Source: Chryseobacterium cucumeris (lineage in GTDB: Bacteria > Bacteroidota > Bacteroidia > Flavobacteriales > Weeksellaceae). From it: a DNA stretch of 64,000 nucleotides. The translations under genes were made by a program, and so were the position numbers. Of the stretch, positions 47,505 to 57,765 are shown piece by piece; the first letter of the stretch is position 1, and every line of letters starts with the position of its first letter. Under the pieces are notes generated by a model. The model searched no databases. It had not been told where the DNA came from and saw only the letters and a program-made list of their open reading frames with translations. Location: positions 547,596 to 611,595 of the forward strand of contig NZ_LUVZ01000023.1 of NCBI RefSeq assembly GCF_001593385.1. Reading direction: 5' to 3'.

Positions 47505-48413
47505 CTATCTAACTTCTTGGAAAGCATTTCGTAACTCGTCTTTATATATCGCAATTTTAGAAACAACGCAACTTTCAAAATTTGCAATAATATGTCTACC
47601 CCACAAACAGTACTCATTTCTAACATTATCTAATTCTAAGACTTTAGTACACTCTGCTTCTAGCCAAACTTTTAGACCATCATCATTAATTTTACCCATT
47701 TCTCTTGCTGCGCAAGCTAATTCAATATTCTTAATAATTTCATTTAATTTAACCTGACGGGCTGCCAACAAAGGATCTCTATATAATTTCAATATATCAA
47801 CTGTCTTTTCTCCTTTTTCACCGATACCCTGTATTTGTCCTACGTCATTAAATGTCAAATAAGGAGTCGGATCCTCATACTCCGGATTAATTAATAATGG
47901 TTCTTCATCTAATAAGGGAGATTGATTGGCAATACAATGTGTTCTGTCAAATGAAAGTGGTGAATTTCCTATTGGGTTTATTGCTCTGGCTCTATTGTTG
48001 AAATCAACTAAAGGAAATCTATTACCTTTTGCATTTTTACCATTACAACTTGGACAAGATAACAAAAGGTTGCTCCACTCCAAACCCAACCAATAATAAC
48101 CAGGGTGGGATAAACTATTATTATCAATTTCATCGACTTTAGCCTTTGGTCTAAAATGTTCAACCTGTAAAGTCGCTACGTGATCAACATATGATTCACA
48201 ATAATAGCATTTTGGTTTATCACCCGCATCAAGATTATCTTTATGCACAGAAAATGCTTTAAGCTTATTAACTACAACTTCATCTTTATAATAAGTAGTA
48301 TTGTACTTATCACCATTCATTTCTGCAACTGCGCGCTCAATTTGCCTAAATGTCCCAGGTCTTGTCAAAGGTTCGGGAATATCATTGTAATCTTTTCTAG
48401 TTATCTGAATCAT
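47505..48413 (-). CDS. ptuB: HNH endonuclease of TIGR02646/PtuB type
   Basis: A 302-residue HNH nuclease. The zinc/nuclease core is CYYCES near residue 68, VEHFRPKA near 88 and LLLSCPSCNGKNAKGNRFP near 115, which is the TIGR02646/PtuB arrangement. It overlaps the ATPase gene upstream by 17 bases. A pair of an AAA ATPase and this HNH nuclease forms the Septu anti-phage system (PtuA/PtuB), in which the ATPase holds or licenses the nuclease. No reverse transcriptase is near, so it is not a retron version. It is the last gene of the defence operon. Confidence 0.82.
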   Translation of the reverse strand: MIQITRKDYNDIPEPLTRPGTFRQIERAVAEMNGDKYNTTYYKDEVVVNKLKAFSVHKDNLDAGDKPKCYYCESYVDHVATLQVEHFRPKAKVDEIDNNSLSHPGYYWLGLEWSNLLLSCPSCNGKNAKGNRFPLVDFNNRARAINPIGNSPLSFDRTHCIANQSPLLDEEPLLINPEYEDPTPYLTFNDVGQIQGIGEKGEKTVDILKLYRDPLLAARQVKLNEIIKNIELACAAREMGKINDDGLKVWLEAECTKVLELDNVRNEYCLWGRHIIANFESCVVSKIAIYKDELRNAFQEVR

Positions 48414-50160
48414 TATCTATTCCTAATTGTATAGTTCGTTCCGTGATCTTTCTATTCAAAATTTTATAAAATGCGGCTTCTTGATAATCGTTCTCTGTTA
48501 TCAAACTCTCATTTGGATTATGTTGAACATTAATTATGGAATCAAAGCCAAAAATAGGTGAGCTTAAAATTGTATTAGGTAATAGATTTGAAATGTCTAT
48601 ATCTAACATTGTCGCTTTGATATTATTATTCTGATCTCTTTCAACCGTAATGAATACACTCTCTTCAGGTGCACCAATAAAAGGTATTGGACTATGGGAA
48701 GAAACAATAAATTGAATATTAGGAAATGTTCTTGAGAGGTTTATTACTAATTCTTTTTGTGCTTTAGGATGAAGGTGTAAATCAATTTCATCTATAATAA
48801 CAATCCCTCGTAATTCTGCTGGATCAAGAATGTCAGATTGTTGATTGAAAAGACGAATCAGAATATCACCAAGCATCGCAATAGTACTCTTTGTACCAGT
48901 TGATAATTTTTCCCAAACTAAAGAATATTCTTGATTCTGATCATTAGTAAAAATGTACTTTGTAATTTTTTTGTTATTTTCAATGGTAAATCTAATATCA
49001 ACTAAATTATGAACAACATCAATTATTAAAGACTTAATATAATATTCTCTTTTTTGAAAAAGATTCTTTTCCCGCTTTGATCCAGACCTCCAAAACTCAA
49101 ACTGTTTGTCAATACTTAATAGTGGAGTTCCTACCTTAAATAAAGATTTGAAAGACTCTTCTTTATTTAATTCTTTTTTAAATTTAGCCTTATTCATCTT
49201 ATCTACCACCATATCAAGTCTATAAGGACCATACATTGCCAACCCTTGAATGTATGGTTTTCTTTTACCTTTTACTTCACCATTTCCAATTCTATTGTAT
49301 TCTTGTAATTTATTTTTATAAATGAAGTTGGCAATAACTTTAAAATTAGGATTTTCTTCAAATTCATTTTTTGACAACATTCTATTTCCCAATGTTGTTG
49401 CCATTGCTCGTAAAAGGTTCGTTTTACCAGATCCATTCTCACCTGTTAAAAATATCCACTGATTTTTTTTGTTTTTTATTTCAATCGATAAGTCATTTAT
49501 TAATCCATAATCTTTTATATTAATTGAAAATAATTTCCAAGGCTTATCCTCTTTGATAACAAATTCATCTTCATTATCAATCTCTTGCTTGCGTTTTCTA
49601 TACTGCCTAATTTTATTATGTCTTTTTAGAAATTCTTCTGAACTTAAAAATGAAATTTCATTTTCACTTGATCCCATCATCTCAAAAAAATCAGAATTAC
49701 TCCTAATAATATCATCAATATTTTCTTTATCTGTGTGCAGGAAAAAATCAAAAACAGACTTGTAATCGTTTAGATCATATATGCGATTACTGTATTCAGA
49801 AAAAACATTATCATACTTGATGATATATTTTTTACCAATTTTTTCTAAATTTAGTGTTCTTTCTAAAAAATATCTTTCAATAAATTCTTTCTTGATAGTA
49901 GAATCTGAAACATTAATTTCCAAGGTGCATTTTCCCTTGCTATCAATTGTGAAACATATATTCGGAGTTCTATTTTTCCAATCCATCCCTTCCCAAAATG
50001 ATATTGCTAAATAGTTTTCATTTCCGTAAAACCAATACCCTTCTTCCAATCTATTTGCATGATTACTTTTTCTAAAAGTAAATTTTAGTTCAGAATTTCT
50101 TTTCCTTTGTTCAAGCAGATATAAATATAATTCTTCATGAACTTCAACAAGATCCAGCAT
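48397..50160 (-). CDS. ptuA: AAA ATPase of PtuA type (Septu-like)
   Basis: A 587-residue ATPase. After an N-terminal region of about 210 residues with no recognised fold comes an ABC/SMC-like ATPase: Walker A GENGSGKT near residue 240, a signature-like LSTGTKSTIAML, Walker B IVIIDEIDLHLHP near 457 and the H-loop VSSHSPIPF. It belongs to the overcoming-lysogenisation/PtuA-like ATPases. It is followed by the PtuB-type HNH gene with overlap. The N-terminal extension is longer than I expect for PtuA and could be a sensor. It follows the HsdR gene by 31 bases. Confidence 0.8.
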   Translation of the reverse strand: MLDLVEVHEELYLYLLEQRKRNSELKFTFRKSNHANRLEEGYWFYGNENYLAISFWEGMDWKNRTPNICFTIDSKGKCTLEINVSDSTIKKEFIERYFLERTLNLEKIGKKYIIKYDNVFSEYSNRIYDLNDYKSVFDFFLHTDKENIDDIIRSNSDFFEMMGSSENEISFLSSEEFLKRHNKIRQYRKRKQEIDNEDEFVIKEDKPWKLFSINIKDYGLINDLSIEIKNKKNQWIFLTGENGSGKTNLLRAMATTLGNRMLSKNEFEENPNFKVIANFIYKNKLQEYNRIGNGEVKGKRKPYIQGLAMYGPYRLDMVVDKMNKAKFKKELNKEESFKSLFKVGTPLLSIDKQFEFWRSGSKREKNLFQKREYYIKSLIIDVVHNLVDIRFTIENNKKITKYIFTNDQNQEYSLVWEKLSTGTKSTIAMLGDILIRLFNQQSDILDPAELRGIVIIDEIDLHLHPKAQKELVINLSRTFPNIQFIVSSHSPIPFIGAPEESVFITVERDQNNNIKATMLDIDISNLLPNTILSSPIFGFDSIINVQHNPNESLITENDYQEAAFYKILNRKITERTIQLGIDNDSDN

Positions 50161-50191
50161 ATTTTTTATTTTAAAATTTTAATAAAATCTT

Positions 50192-53100
50192 CTACAAAAA
50201 TGAATAAGAATAAACATGCTGATAAACAGCAATACTTTTTAAGCTTACTTCTTCATCAGTATATTTATTTTCGGGAAGCCATAGTAACTGTTCATATATG
50301 GTAGCTTTTATACTGGCTTTTACTTCACGAATTTCTTTCCAGTGAGGAATATTTAACTTTTCATTTTTGAGAATTTCTAAAGTTTGTGCTGCCACTTTCT
50401 TCACTTTTTCTCTTTCTTCTTTATCCAAATTTTTATCCTGAATTAAAAGATCAAAAATGGATAAGGTAGGTTCATCCAAATTTTCTCGATAAGCTCTTTT
50501 TTCTTCTTGTGACAGGGATTGAACAAATGCTGACAATTGCTCAAAACTGCGTACAAGTTCTACTTCAGATTTACCATTATTGTAAGCTTCGATAATTTCT
50601 TTATAACGTTCATAAAACTCTAAACGTAAAGGATTCTCTTTAAGCATCTGTTCTAATTTTTGTTCCACAGCTTTATTTAGATCATATACTAATTCATTTT
50701 TTCTAGGGATTTTCTCAAATGCTTTTTTTAATGCATCAATATTTAAATTAGACAAATCTATCATTGTATAGGGATTTTCCTGAACAGTATCGACCACAAC
50801 GGAATCATTGACCACACTCTGTAAACGTAAAATAATCTCTGTAACATCAGCACTTTTTACTTTTTGATTGAGTTTACTGTAAATGGCATCGATAGCGTTA
50901 TATTGTGGAGTGAATTTTTTTGCCTGTTTTTCAGGAAAAAGTGCTTTATACTTTCTAAATACGTTTCTAGCCGCTATCTCAAATTTAGCACGGGACTCGT
51001 CATTTCTACAAACAGCATTCGCTCCATTATTTACTGCCGCAATTTTTCCCATAGCTGTAGCTTCAATTAAAGTATCTAAATTAAAGTTTTCTTCTTCTAA
51101 CATTTTCACTACTTCATCAATAGCTTCCTTGATTTCGTCAGACATTGCTTCTAACTGCTCGAATGGTTTTTGATTATCATTCTCATCCCCTTTTTTACCT
51201 TTATCTCCTTCTCCGTAGACAGCATAAGCTTTTTCTAATTGCTGATACACATTACCATAATCAACAATAAGCCCGTTTTCTTTTTCATCATCATACACTC
51301 TGTTTGCTCTGGCAATGGTTTGCATTAAAGTATGTCCTTTAATCGGCTTATCAAGATAAACTGTTGAAATAGCAGGCGCATCAAATCCTGTTATCCACAT
51401 CGCACATACAATTGCCAATCGGAATGGATGCTCTTCATCTTTAAATTCTTTTTCAAGATTTCTTTCAACCATTTTGCGACGATGCGTTTCAATATCCAAA
51501 TTGATTTTTTTGAATTTATCAATTTCATTTTGTTCTGAACTAATGACAACACAAACCTCTGTTGAAACAACTAAGTTATATTTACGTTTTAATTCCTGCT
51601 CTTCCTGAAGGTCTTTTGATTCTGCAATTTTTTGTTCCAGTTCGGTCAGATATTCTGGCCAATATTCCATAATGTAATCATACATCCGAACCGCTGTTGG
51701 CTTATCAAGTGCTACCAACATTGCTTTCCCCTGATAACCTCTTTCATTAAAATGCCAAACCAAATCTTTAGCGATCTCTCTCAGACGCGATTCTGCAGTA
51801 AGTATCGGGTATTCTTTTTTAAATAGATAAGCTAATTTCTTTTGTTGATCTTCATCAAGATTTTCATTTTCAAGAATCTCAGCCATTTGTTCATCCAATG
51901 CAGGATTATCAATATTTAGTCGCTCTCCACGATTCAAATATTTTAATGGAAGGGTTGCTTCATCTTCAATTGCTCTTTTAAAGTCATATACAGAAACATA
52001 TTCTCCAAAGATATTCTTTGTGACTTCCTGCTCCTCTTTAATAATAGGAGTTCCGGTAAATCCTAAATATGAAGCATTAGGCAAACCAAAAAATCTCATA
52101 TTTCTTGCATATTTACCCCCTTGTGTACGGTGTGCTTCATCAGAGATTACAATAATATTTTTCCTTTCGGTAATAAGAGGATATTCTTTCTCTAATTCAG
52201 GATCAACAGAAAACTTGTGTATTAATGAAAATACATACCTGTGATTTTCGCTTAATAATTCTCTCAGATGATCTCTACCCGTTACACCTTTCTTTTTACC
52301 TGCAATGATATTTTTATTATTAACAATTCCAACACCTGAAAATGTATCGTAAGCCTGGTTTTCCAGCTCTGTGCGATCGACAACAATCAAAAATGTATAA
52401 GAACCTCCAAACTTGCGATGTATCTTCTCACAAAGAAAGACCATGGAATATGTTTTACCTGAACCTTGAGTATGCCAGTATACTCCTAATTTCCCTTCGA
52501 GATCATCTATATTCTGTACATTTTCCAGAACCCTGTTTACTCCAATAAACTGATGGTTCTTTGCCATTAGCTTTACAATATTTCCATTGCTTTCATCGAA
52601 TAGTAAAAAGTTCTCGAAAATATCCATCAGGTTTTCAGGATCGCATGTTCCTCTAAGCATTGTATCTAAACTTACAATTCCTTCAGCATCTTCTGTTATA
52701 CGTTTCCAATCAAGAAAATATTTATACGGACTGGTTACAGTACCCACTTTAGCATCTGTACCGTTGCTTAAAATTACAAAGGCATTGTGATAAAATAAAT
52801 GAGGGATTGTATCTTTATAATCCTTGAAATTATCTTCATAAGCAGAGCGTAGATCAACGGCATGAGATTTAAGCTCAAAGAATACTAATGGAATACCATT
52901 TACAAAACCAATCACATCAGGACGACGATTATGCAACTCACCACTCACTTCGAATTGTCGAACAGCCAGAAAATGATTGTTTAGATAATCTTTGTAATCA
53001 AATATTCTTAAAGTTTTCTTTTGGGTTTTGCCCTCCTCATTTGTAAACGAAACCTCAACGCCATTTTTTAATAATTGGTATTTGGCTTTATTTTGCTGAG

Positions 53101-53362
53101 CAATAGTTTTATCTGCTTCTTTTTGAACAATTTTTTCTAAAGCTCTTGTATATGCTAATTCCGGAAGGTCTGGATTCAACTGCTGTAAAGCCTCTAAAAC
53201 ATATCGTTCTAAGATTACTTCTCCTTTATTCTCACGACCTAATAATCCTTCTGTTCCAAAACTTTCATTTTTCCAGGCTGTAGTAACTTCCCAACCAAGT
53301 TCTCTTAAAACTTCTTCGGTAGCGTTTTCTATTAATGCATCTTCTGAGTATTCGTAGGACAT
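50192..53362 (-). CDS. hsdR: Type I restriction enzyme, R subunit
   Basis: The 1056-residue motor and nuclease subunit of a type I R-M system. The N-terminal nuclease has RRPDVIGFVNGIPLVFFELK (Asp and Glu-x-Lys, near residue 145-165). The SF2 helicase motor shows Walker A QGSGKT near residue 299, DEAHRT near 407, GFTGTPI near 430 and motif VI-like QTIARANRVYDD near 690. The C-terminus is helical for complex assembly. It is separated from its HsdM and HsdS partners by McrB, McrC and an HNH gene on the same strand. The gene is complete and looks functional. Confidence 0.95.
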   Translation of the reverse strand: MSYEYSEDALIENATEEVLRELGWEVTTAWKNESFGTEGLLGRENKGEVILERYVLEALQQLNPDLPELAYTRALEKIVQKEADKTIAQQNKAKYQLLKNGVEVSFTNEEGKTQKKTLRIFDYKDYLNNHFLAVRQFEVSGELHNRRPDVIGFVNGIPLVFFELKSHAVDLRSAYEDNFKDYKDTIPHLFYHNAFVILSNGTDAKVGTVTSPYKYFLDWKRITEDAEGIVSLDTMLRGTCDPENLMDIFENFLLFDESNGNIVKLMAKNHQFIGVNRVLENVQNIDDLEGKLGVYWHTQGSGKTYSMVFLCEKIHRKFGGSYTFLIVVDRTELENQAYDTFSGVGIVNNKNIIAGKKKGVTGRDHLRELLSENHRYVFSLIHKFSVDPELEKEYPLITERKNIIVISDEAHRTQGGKYARNMRFFGLPNASYLGFTGTPIIKEEQEVTKNIFGEYVSVYDFKRAIEDEATLPLKYLNRGERLNIDNPALDEQMAEILENENLDEDQQKKLAYLFKKEYPILTAESRLREIAKDLVWHFNERGYQGKAMLVALDKPTAVRMYDYIMEYWPEYLTELEQKIAESKDLQEEQELKRKYNLVVSTEVCVVISSEQNEIDKFKKINLDIETHRRKMVERNLEKEFKDEEHPFRLAIVCAMWITGFDAPAISTVYLDKPIKGHTLMQTIARANRVYDDEKENGLIVDYGNVYQQLEKAYAVYGEGDKGKKGDENDNQKPFEQLEAMSDEIKEAIDEVVKMLEEENFNLDTLIEATAMGKIAAVNNGANAVCRNDESRAKFEIAARNVFRKYKALFPEKQAKKFTPQYNAIDAIYSKLNQKVKSADVTEIILRLQSVVNDSVVVDTVQENPYTMIDLSNLNIDALKKAFEKIPRKNELVYDLNKAVEQKLEQMLKENPLRLEFYERYKEIIEAYNNGKSEVELVRSFEQLSAFVQSLSQEEKRAYRENLDEPTLSIFDLLIQDKNLDKEEREKVKKVAAQTLEILKNEKLNIPHWKEIREVKASIKATIYEQLLWLPENKYTDEEVSLKSIAVYQHVYSYSFL

Positions 53363-53365
53363 AGT

Positions 53366-54781
53366 TTAACGTTTTTCTGATTCTTGATTTAGCAATTCAT
53401 TTATCTGATTTATGAATTTTGACTCAGATTCTTTTATAGATTTTACATTTGAATTCTTATTTAATTCAACTCCAAAGATTCCAAATCTGTTTGAATATTG
53501 ATCTAAAGTATTTGATATATGTTTTCCTGAAACATCAACCTCTTTTTGTAGTGGATAAACTAATCCAGACAATACATTTTTATCGTGATAATAATAGCTA
53601 TATGTATGCAGTTGAAAAATATCTTCTCTATCAACGTCCAAATAATTATAATTCATTGTTTTGAACTTTGCATCTAAAATAGCATATTTATCTTGGTTCA
53701 CATTATGCAGAATAAAATCTGGAATCATTTTACGACTAAAAAAATGATTTTTATAAATAGATATTTCTTTTTGAGCATCTAAACTCCAACCTTTAAGACT
53801 AGATTTTAAAATCTTTTCAATATATAGTTCAAACAATTCTGATGTGTTATAGAGATTTCCAGATATTTGTTTTTTACTTTCTTGATTAAAATCAGGACTA
53901 AAACTCTTAATGATTACTTCCGCTAATTCTAAGACTTTTTTAAACTGAACAAATAGAGGATTTGCTAAAATAGGATGGCTTTTAGCTTTAAATATTGTAT
54001 CACTTTTTGGCTTAATTTTGCTATACTTAGAAAGTAGTTCATTATAAACATTTCTTACTTTAAATAAAGAATTTGATGAGTACTTATTTTTAATGATATA
54101 TAAAGTATAAAACAAAACATCAATAATTTCTTGTATATCACTTCTATCACGGTAATGAACGGAAACTTTTCCTTGAAAAGGAATGTCTCTCTTTATGAAT
54201 GAATTAAATTCGACTTTACCTCGAACAGTATTCAGTCGCTCATTAACATTTTGAAATCTTTTTGGGAGTCCTAATATTGATGCTTTCTCTAATTTTTGTA
54301 AAAACATAAAACATAGAAGATATTCAAGTTCATTTGTTCGTGTTTTATAACTTGTCAGGATGGCTTCTGAGTCCAAAGAAATGTTATTAGCATAAGTAAG
54401 CAAATGATTCAATACAGAAACATTGTATCGCTCACTTAATGATATATTAATTACAAATCCTTTGTAATTAATATATCCAGCATATTGCCCGGTTTCTATA
54501 TAATAAATCGTCTCTCCTCCAATTTTTTTTTTGTAAAACTTAATTACAAAAGCATCTTGATCTTTATCTAAATTTGTCGATTTACGCAAAGAAATTACAT
54601 TTAAATTACTGAAGCGACTATCACTAAGATATACTTCATCAAAATTATCAAAACAGTCTTTGATCATCTGTTTATTAAATGAACTGTCATTGGATTTTAA
54701 GAATTGTTTGATTTCCAAATCAGTCCAACCAATTTTATCGTTTCTGTAGTTGTAATTTACTGGTAAAGTTATGTGCATCAC
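53366..54781 (-). CDS. mcrC: McrC-like restriction nuclease subunit
   Basis: A 471-residue protein. The C-terminal part has the PD-(D/E)xK core of McrC: PDFILHNVNQ then AILDAKFK (near residues 352-376). The N-terminal two thirds include the McrC-type beta-rich segment around GYINYKGFVINISLSERYN. It is encoded one base after mcrB and three bases before hsdR. In McrBC, McrC stimulates the McrB GTPase and cuts modified DNA. It is longer than E. coli McrC (about 350), as is usual for LlaJI-like or Bacteroidota versions. Confidence 0.85.
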   Translation of the reverse strand: MMHITLPVNYNYRNDKIGWTDLEIKQFLKSNDSSFNKQMIKDCFDNFDEVYLSDSRFSNLNVISLRKSTNLDKDQDAFVIKFYKKKIGGETIYYIETGQYAGYINYKGFVINISLSERYNVSVLNHLLTYANNISLDSEAILTSYKTRTNELEYLLCFMFLQKLEKASILGLPKRFQNVNERLNTVRGKVEFNSFIKRDIPFQGKVSVHYRDRSDIQEIIDVLFYTLYIIKNKYSSNSLFKVRNVYNELLSKYSKIKPKSDTIFKAKSHPILANPLFVQFKKVLELAEVIIKSFSPDFNQESKKQISGNLYNTSELFELYIEKILKSSLKGWSLDAQKEISIYKNHFFSRKMIPDFILHNVNQDKYAILDAKFKTMNYNYLDVDREDIFQLHTYSYYYHDKNVLSGLVYPLQKEVDVSGKHISNTLDQYSNRFGIFGVELNKNSNVKSIKESESKFINQINELLNQESEKR

Positions 54782-54782
54782 A

Positions 54783-56897
54783 TTACAGCTTAAAATAATT
54801 TTGAGCTTCCGCTGACTTCTTTTCTATTTCTGACTCATCGTAATAAGCTCTCAAATATTCATTTAAAGTCGGCAATAAAAACTCTCGGAAAAGTTGATCC
54901 ATACTTTTTTGATGAATATGTTTTTGCTTTTCAATAGTTGAAATCTTCATATATAAAGAATGCCCAAATTCGAATGACTTTCCTAATCCTAAATATTTCG
55001 AATCTGAAATAAATTCATTTAAATTCTTACAAGCATCAACATAATCTAATCTATTTATAAATAATTCTCCTTTGTTACTTTTTACATTTTCGATCACATC
55101 ATAATCGCAACCAAAATAAATCCATTTAAATCTGCGACGTAAAGCAAGGTCAAAACTATCAATATTTTTGTCCACATTATTCATCATTCCAATGAAATAT
55201 AGATTGTTTGGAACACCAAAAAGAACGCTTCCAGTTTCTGAAATTTCATAAGCTAACTCTACTTTTTTCTTTTCCTCCAGCTGTTCTTGATAAGATGAAT
55301 ACTGTGTACTGAATAGATGTCGATCATTAAAGTCATCTACAACTACGTCCCGATATGAACTTTCTAAACTAACCAAAGTTTCTCCAAAAACAGCAGATAA
55401 GTTTGCCCTATTGATTTCATCAACCACAAAATAAAATTCTTCGTTAGGTCTGCTTTTTGCCAATTTGCAGAATTCTTTAAATGCACCGTTAATTAATTCG
55501 AATTTTAAATTACCATTTTCTGTAACGCCACAAGGCTTTATTCCCTCTATGAAATCCTCATAGCCATAAGATGGGTGAAAAACAACATATTTTACTCGTG
55601 AAGAATCACCTTTAGTTAAGAATTCCAAGTCTTGTTTAATTTTATATGTTTTTCCTGTTCCGGGTGGACCGTATAAAATAACATTTGGATTACTTTTGGA
55701 AAAAAGTGATTGAGAACTTGCTAATTTCCAAAGAAAACGAGAAACAATTATTTGATTAGCGTAGTTGTCCTGATCTATATTTAATATTTGCTTTACTGCA
55801 AAATTGATATGAAAACTCTTTTCTATTTTAGATAGACTTTGATCATCACCAAAGAAATATTGGTATAGATCATCCAACCTATCATTGTATGCATAGATAA
55901 ACTGAAAGGGATGAGATAGAACCAAAAACTTTCTCAAAATCTGTTTTGCTGAAATAAAATCACAATCTTCTATCAACTTCATTTGTTGGAAAATTTCTGA
56001 TTCATTTACCACATTTCTGAAAAACGTTTTATACTTTTCAAATTCTGATTCGGCTTCTCCTCTATTATTTTTATTAAAATTATCAGGATCTTTTCTATCG
56101 ATTGTAAATGAATTTTCATTTTTGTCAGCCTTAATACCAAAACTCAAAGCTGAACCCGCAGGTTTAGAGGAACCAAAAAATTCTCTTGATCTTCTTTCTA
56201 AAAAATTACATAGGTACGAACCAGGCAGACCCGTATCATTAGCCTGTCGGTTCGTATAATCATCAAGTGCAAAAGAATTGGTTTTAATCTTATCAATATA
56301 ACTTTGAAACTCATTAACTATTACAGAAGCATTATCACTTAGCGATATTTTGTCACTATCACTATACTTTTGACAAAAGGCATTAAAGAGTTGATTTAAT
56401 TGTTTTTTGCTTAGGTCTGACAGTATAATATTTTTCATAATTGATTCTAATCTTTTTTTCTTTGTTTCTATCGATAATTGCTCACAGATCTTTTTATCAA
56501 CGGCATTGTCCCAAGGTTTTAAAATATACAAAGCTGGAATTCTTGATGCATCACCAAATGCAGCATCTTGAAAATTTAGGTTTAGTCGATTTAATTCAAC
56601 TGAATCAATTGTTAATTCAAGATAGCAAAAGTATTTTTCATTTGGCATATCGGGCAAATGTCCTTTCGCTGGTAAACTTTTTACTATACCCGATAAAAAC
56701 AATCTTTTATTTGAATTTGCTCCTTGAGCAATTAGTATTATATCACCTATTTTCACTTCGTTTACAAAACGTGCTCCTAAAGAATGATCAGTACCCCAAC
56801 CCATGATAGCTATTTTATATTTCAAAATAGCATCTTTCCATTGTTTTTCAACAGAAGAATCTTGCTCAACATTTGGTGAAAGAACCCAATAATTCAT
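54783..56897 (-). CDS. mcrB: McrB-like AAA+ GTPase with EVE-like N-terminus
   Basis: A 704-residue protein. The N-terminus (MNYWVLSPNVEQ, then GDIILIAQGANSNK, about residues 1-140) looks like an EVE/PUA-type domain that reads modified bases. The AAA+ motor has Walker A LYGPPGTGKT near residue 411, Walker B FVVDEINRANL near 490, and the McrB signature GMMNNVDKNIDSFD near 570, followed by RRRFKW as the arginine finger region. Together with McrC it should restrict DNA with modified bases, which is complementary to type I restriction. The middle 200 residues are helical with no recognised domain. The gene is complete. Confidence 0.87.
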   Translation of the reverse strand: MNYWVLSPNVEQDSSVEKQWKDAILKYKIAIMGWGTDHSLGARFVNEVKIGDIILIAQGANSNKRLFLSGIVKSLPAKGHLPDMPNEKYFCYLELTIDSVELNRLNLNFQDAAFGDASRIPALYILKPWDNAVDKKICEQLSIETKKKRLESIMKNIILSDLSKKQLNQLFNAFCQKYSDSDKISLSDNASVIVNEFQSYIDKIKTNSFALDDYTNRQANDTGLPGSYLCNFLERRSREFFGSSKPAGSALSFGIKADKNENSFTIDRKDPDNFNKNNRGEAESEFEKYKTFFRNVVNESEIFQQMKLIEDCDFISAKQILRKFLVLSHPFQFIYAYNDRLDDLYQYFFGDDQSLSKIEKSFHINFAVKQILNIDQDNYANQIIVSRFLWKLASSQSLFSKSNPNVILYGPPGTGKTYKIKQDLEFLTKGDSSRVKYVVFHPSYGYEDFIEGIKPCGVTENGNLKFELINGAFKEFCKLAKSRPNEEFYFVVDEINRANLSAVFGETLVSLESSYRDVVVDDFNDRHLFSTQYSSYQEQLEEKKKVELAYEISETGSVLFGVPNNLYFIGMMNNVDKNIDSFDLALRRRFKWIYFGCDYDVIENVKSNKGELFINRLDYVDACKNLNEFISDSKYLGLGKSFEFGHSLYMKISTIEKQKHIHQKSMDQLFREFLLPTLNEYLRAYYDESEIEKKSAEAQNYFKL

Positions 56898-57740
56898 CTA
56901 TGAAAATTTAGGATAATTATTCGTACTTACAGGCAACTTAAGATCTTTTCCATTATAATCCCAATACTCCGAGCCTTCCAATGAAGAATGCACTTCAATT
57001 TTATAATTAGCAGAAATATTGATCAACCGTTTTCCCTCCACATAAATATCAAACAAATCGTGAATATCCGATCTCAGTAAAATTCCATTGCTTATAACAC
57101 TAGTATGAGCCCCATTGTAAGGCTGAATATGAGCAGCTTCTAACAACTCAACAACTTTACTACCTGTCACTGCACAAGTATTGTTATAAGCTTTTAGAAG
57201 TTCTTTTCTGAATTTTGATTGACGAAGACGTTTTTTTATTTTTTGTAAAGTGTACTGTAGTTCCTCATCATTTTTACTATTTACGAATTTATCATTCTCA
57301 ATTTGCTCAGTTGAAAAACCTCCAATTAGTTCATTCCAATCATTTTCGTTTAAATTTGAAGTTATCAGTAAGCGTTTGTGAATTGCACCATTAGGTGTTT
57401 CTGGATTGACTTTACCCTTTTCTCTGATCTCATCATTTGCATTAGATTTAAATCTATCTAAATCTATTGATTCAAAATTAAATTCAGTCAGATCTTCAAA
57501 TCTAATTTTTCGATAGTGATTGTCAGGATAACTATTAGCAGTAGTTGGCTTTGCAGCAACATAAATAGTAATATTATGAGCCTTAATTGTTTTTAGCTTA
57601 TCCAAAATATGTCTAAACAAAATTGTATGATCCTTATATCTACCTCCGCCACCAGCATCAAGAATAAGGCCTTCTAAATGCGTTACAATATCATATCCAT
57701 AAGATAGTCTTGCATCAAATGTAGTTTTTATTTCGTTCAT
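56898..57740 (-). CDS. HNH endonuclease (HNH_2-like)
   Basis: A 280-residue protein. The C-terminal nuclease has CAVTGSKVVELLEAAHIQP (residues 187-206) and NGILLRSDIHDLFD near 220, the usual HNH_2 pattern with two His and an Asn. The N-terminal 130 residues contain a globular domain that I do not recognise (start IKTTFDARLSYGYD). It ends one base before mcrB and begins 25 bases after hsdS. It may be an additional effector of the McrBC module. Its presence inside the hsd operon is unusual. Confidence 0.82.
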   Translation of the reverse strand: MNEIKTTFDARLSYGYDIVTHLEGLILDAGGGGRYKDHTILFRHILDKLKTIKAHNITIYVAAKPTTANSYPDNHYRKIRFEDLTEFNFESIDLDRFKSNANDEIREKGKVNPETPNGAIHKRLLITSNLNENDWNELIGGFSTEQIENDKFVNSKNDEELQYTLQKIKKRLRQSKFRKELLKAYNNTCAVTGSKVVELLEAAHIQPYNGAHTSVISNGILLRSDIHDLFDIYVEGKRLINISANYKIEVHSSLEGSEYWDYNGKDLKLPVSTNNYPKFS

Positions 57741-57765
57741 AGGATATTAGTTTTTTATTTTTTAA

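Noticed and set aside
47505..50160. Retron of the Ec78 type (PtuA/PtuB plus reverse transcriptase)
   Set aside because: No reverse transcriptase or msr/msd-like RNA is found in the neighbourhood; plain Septu is the simpler call.
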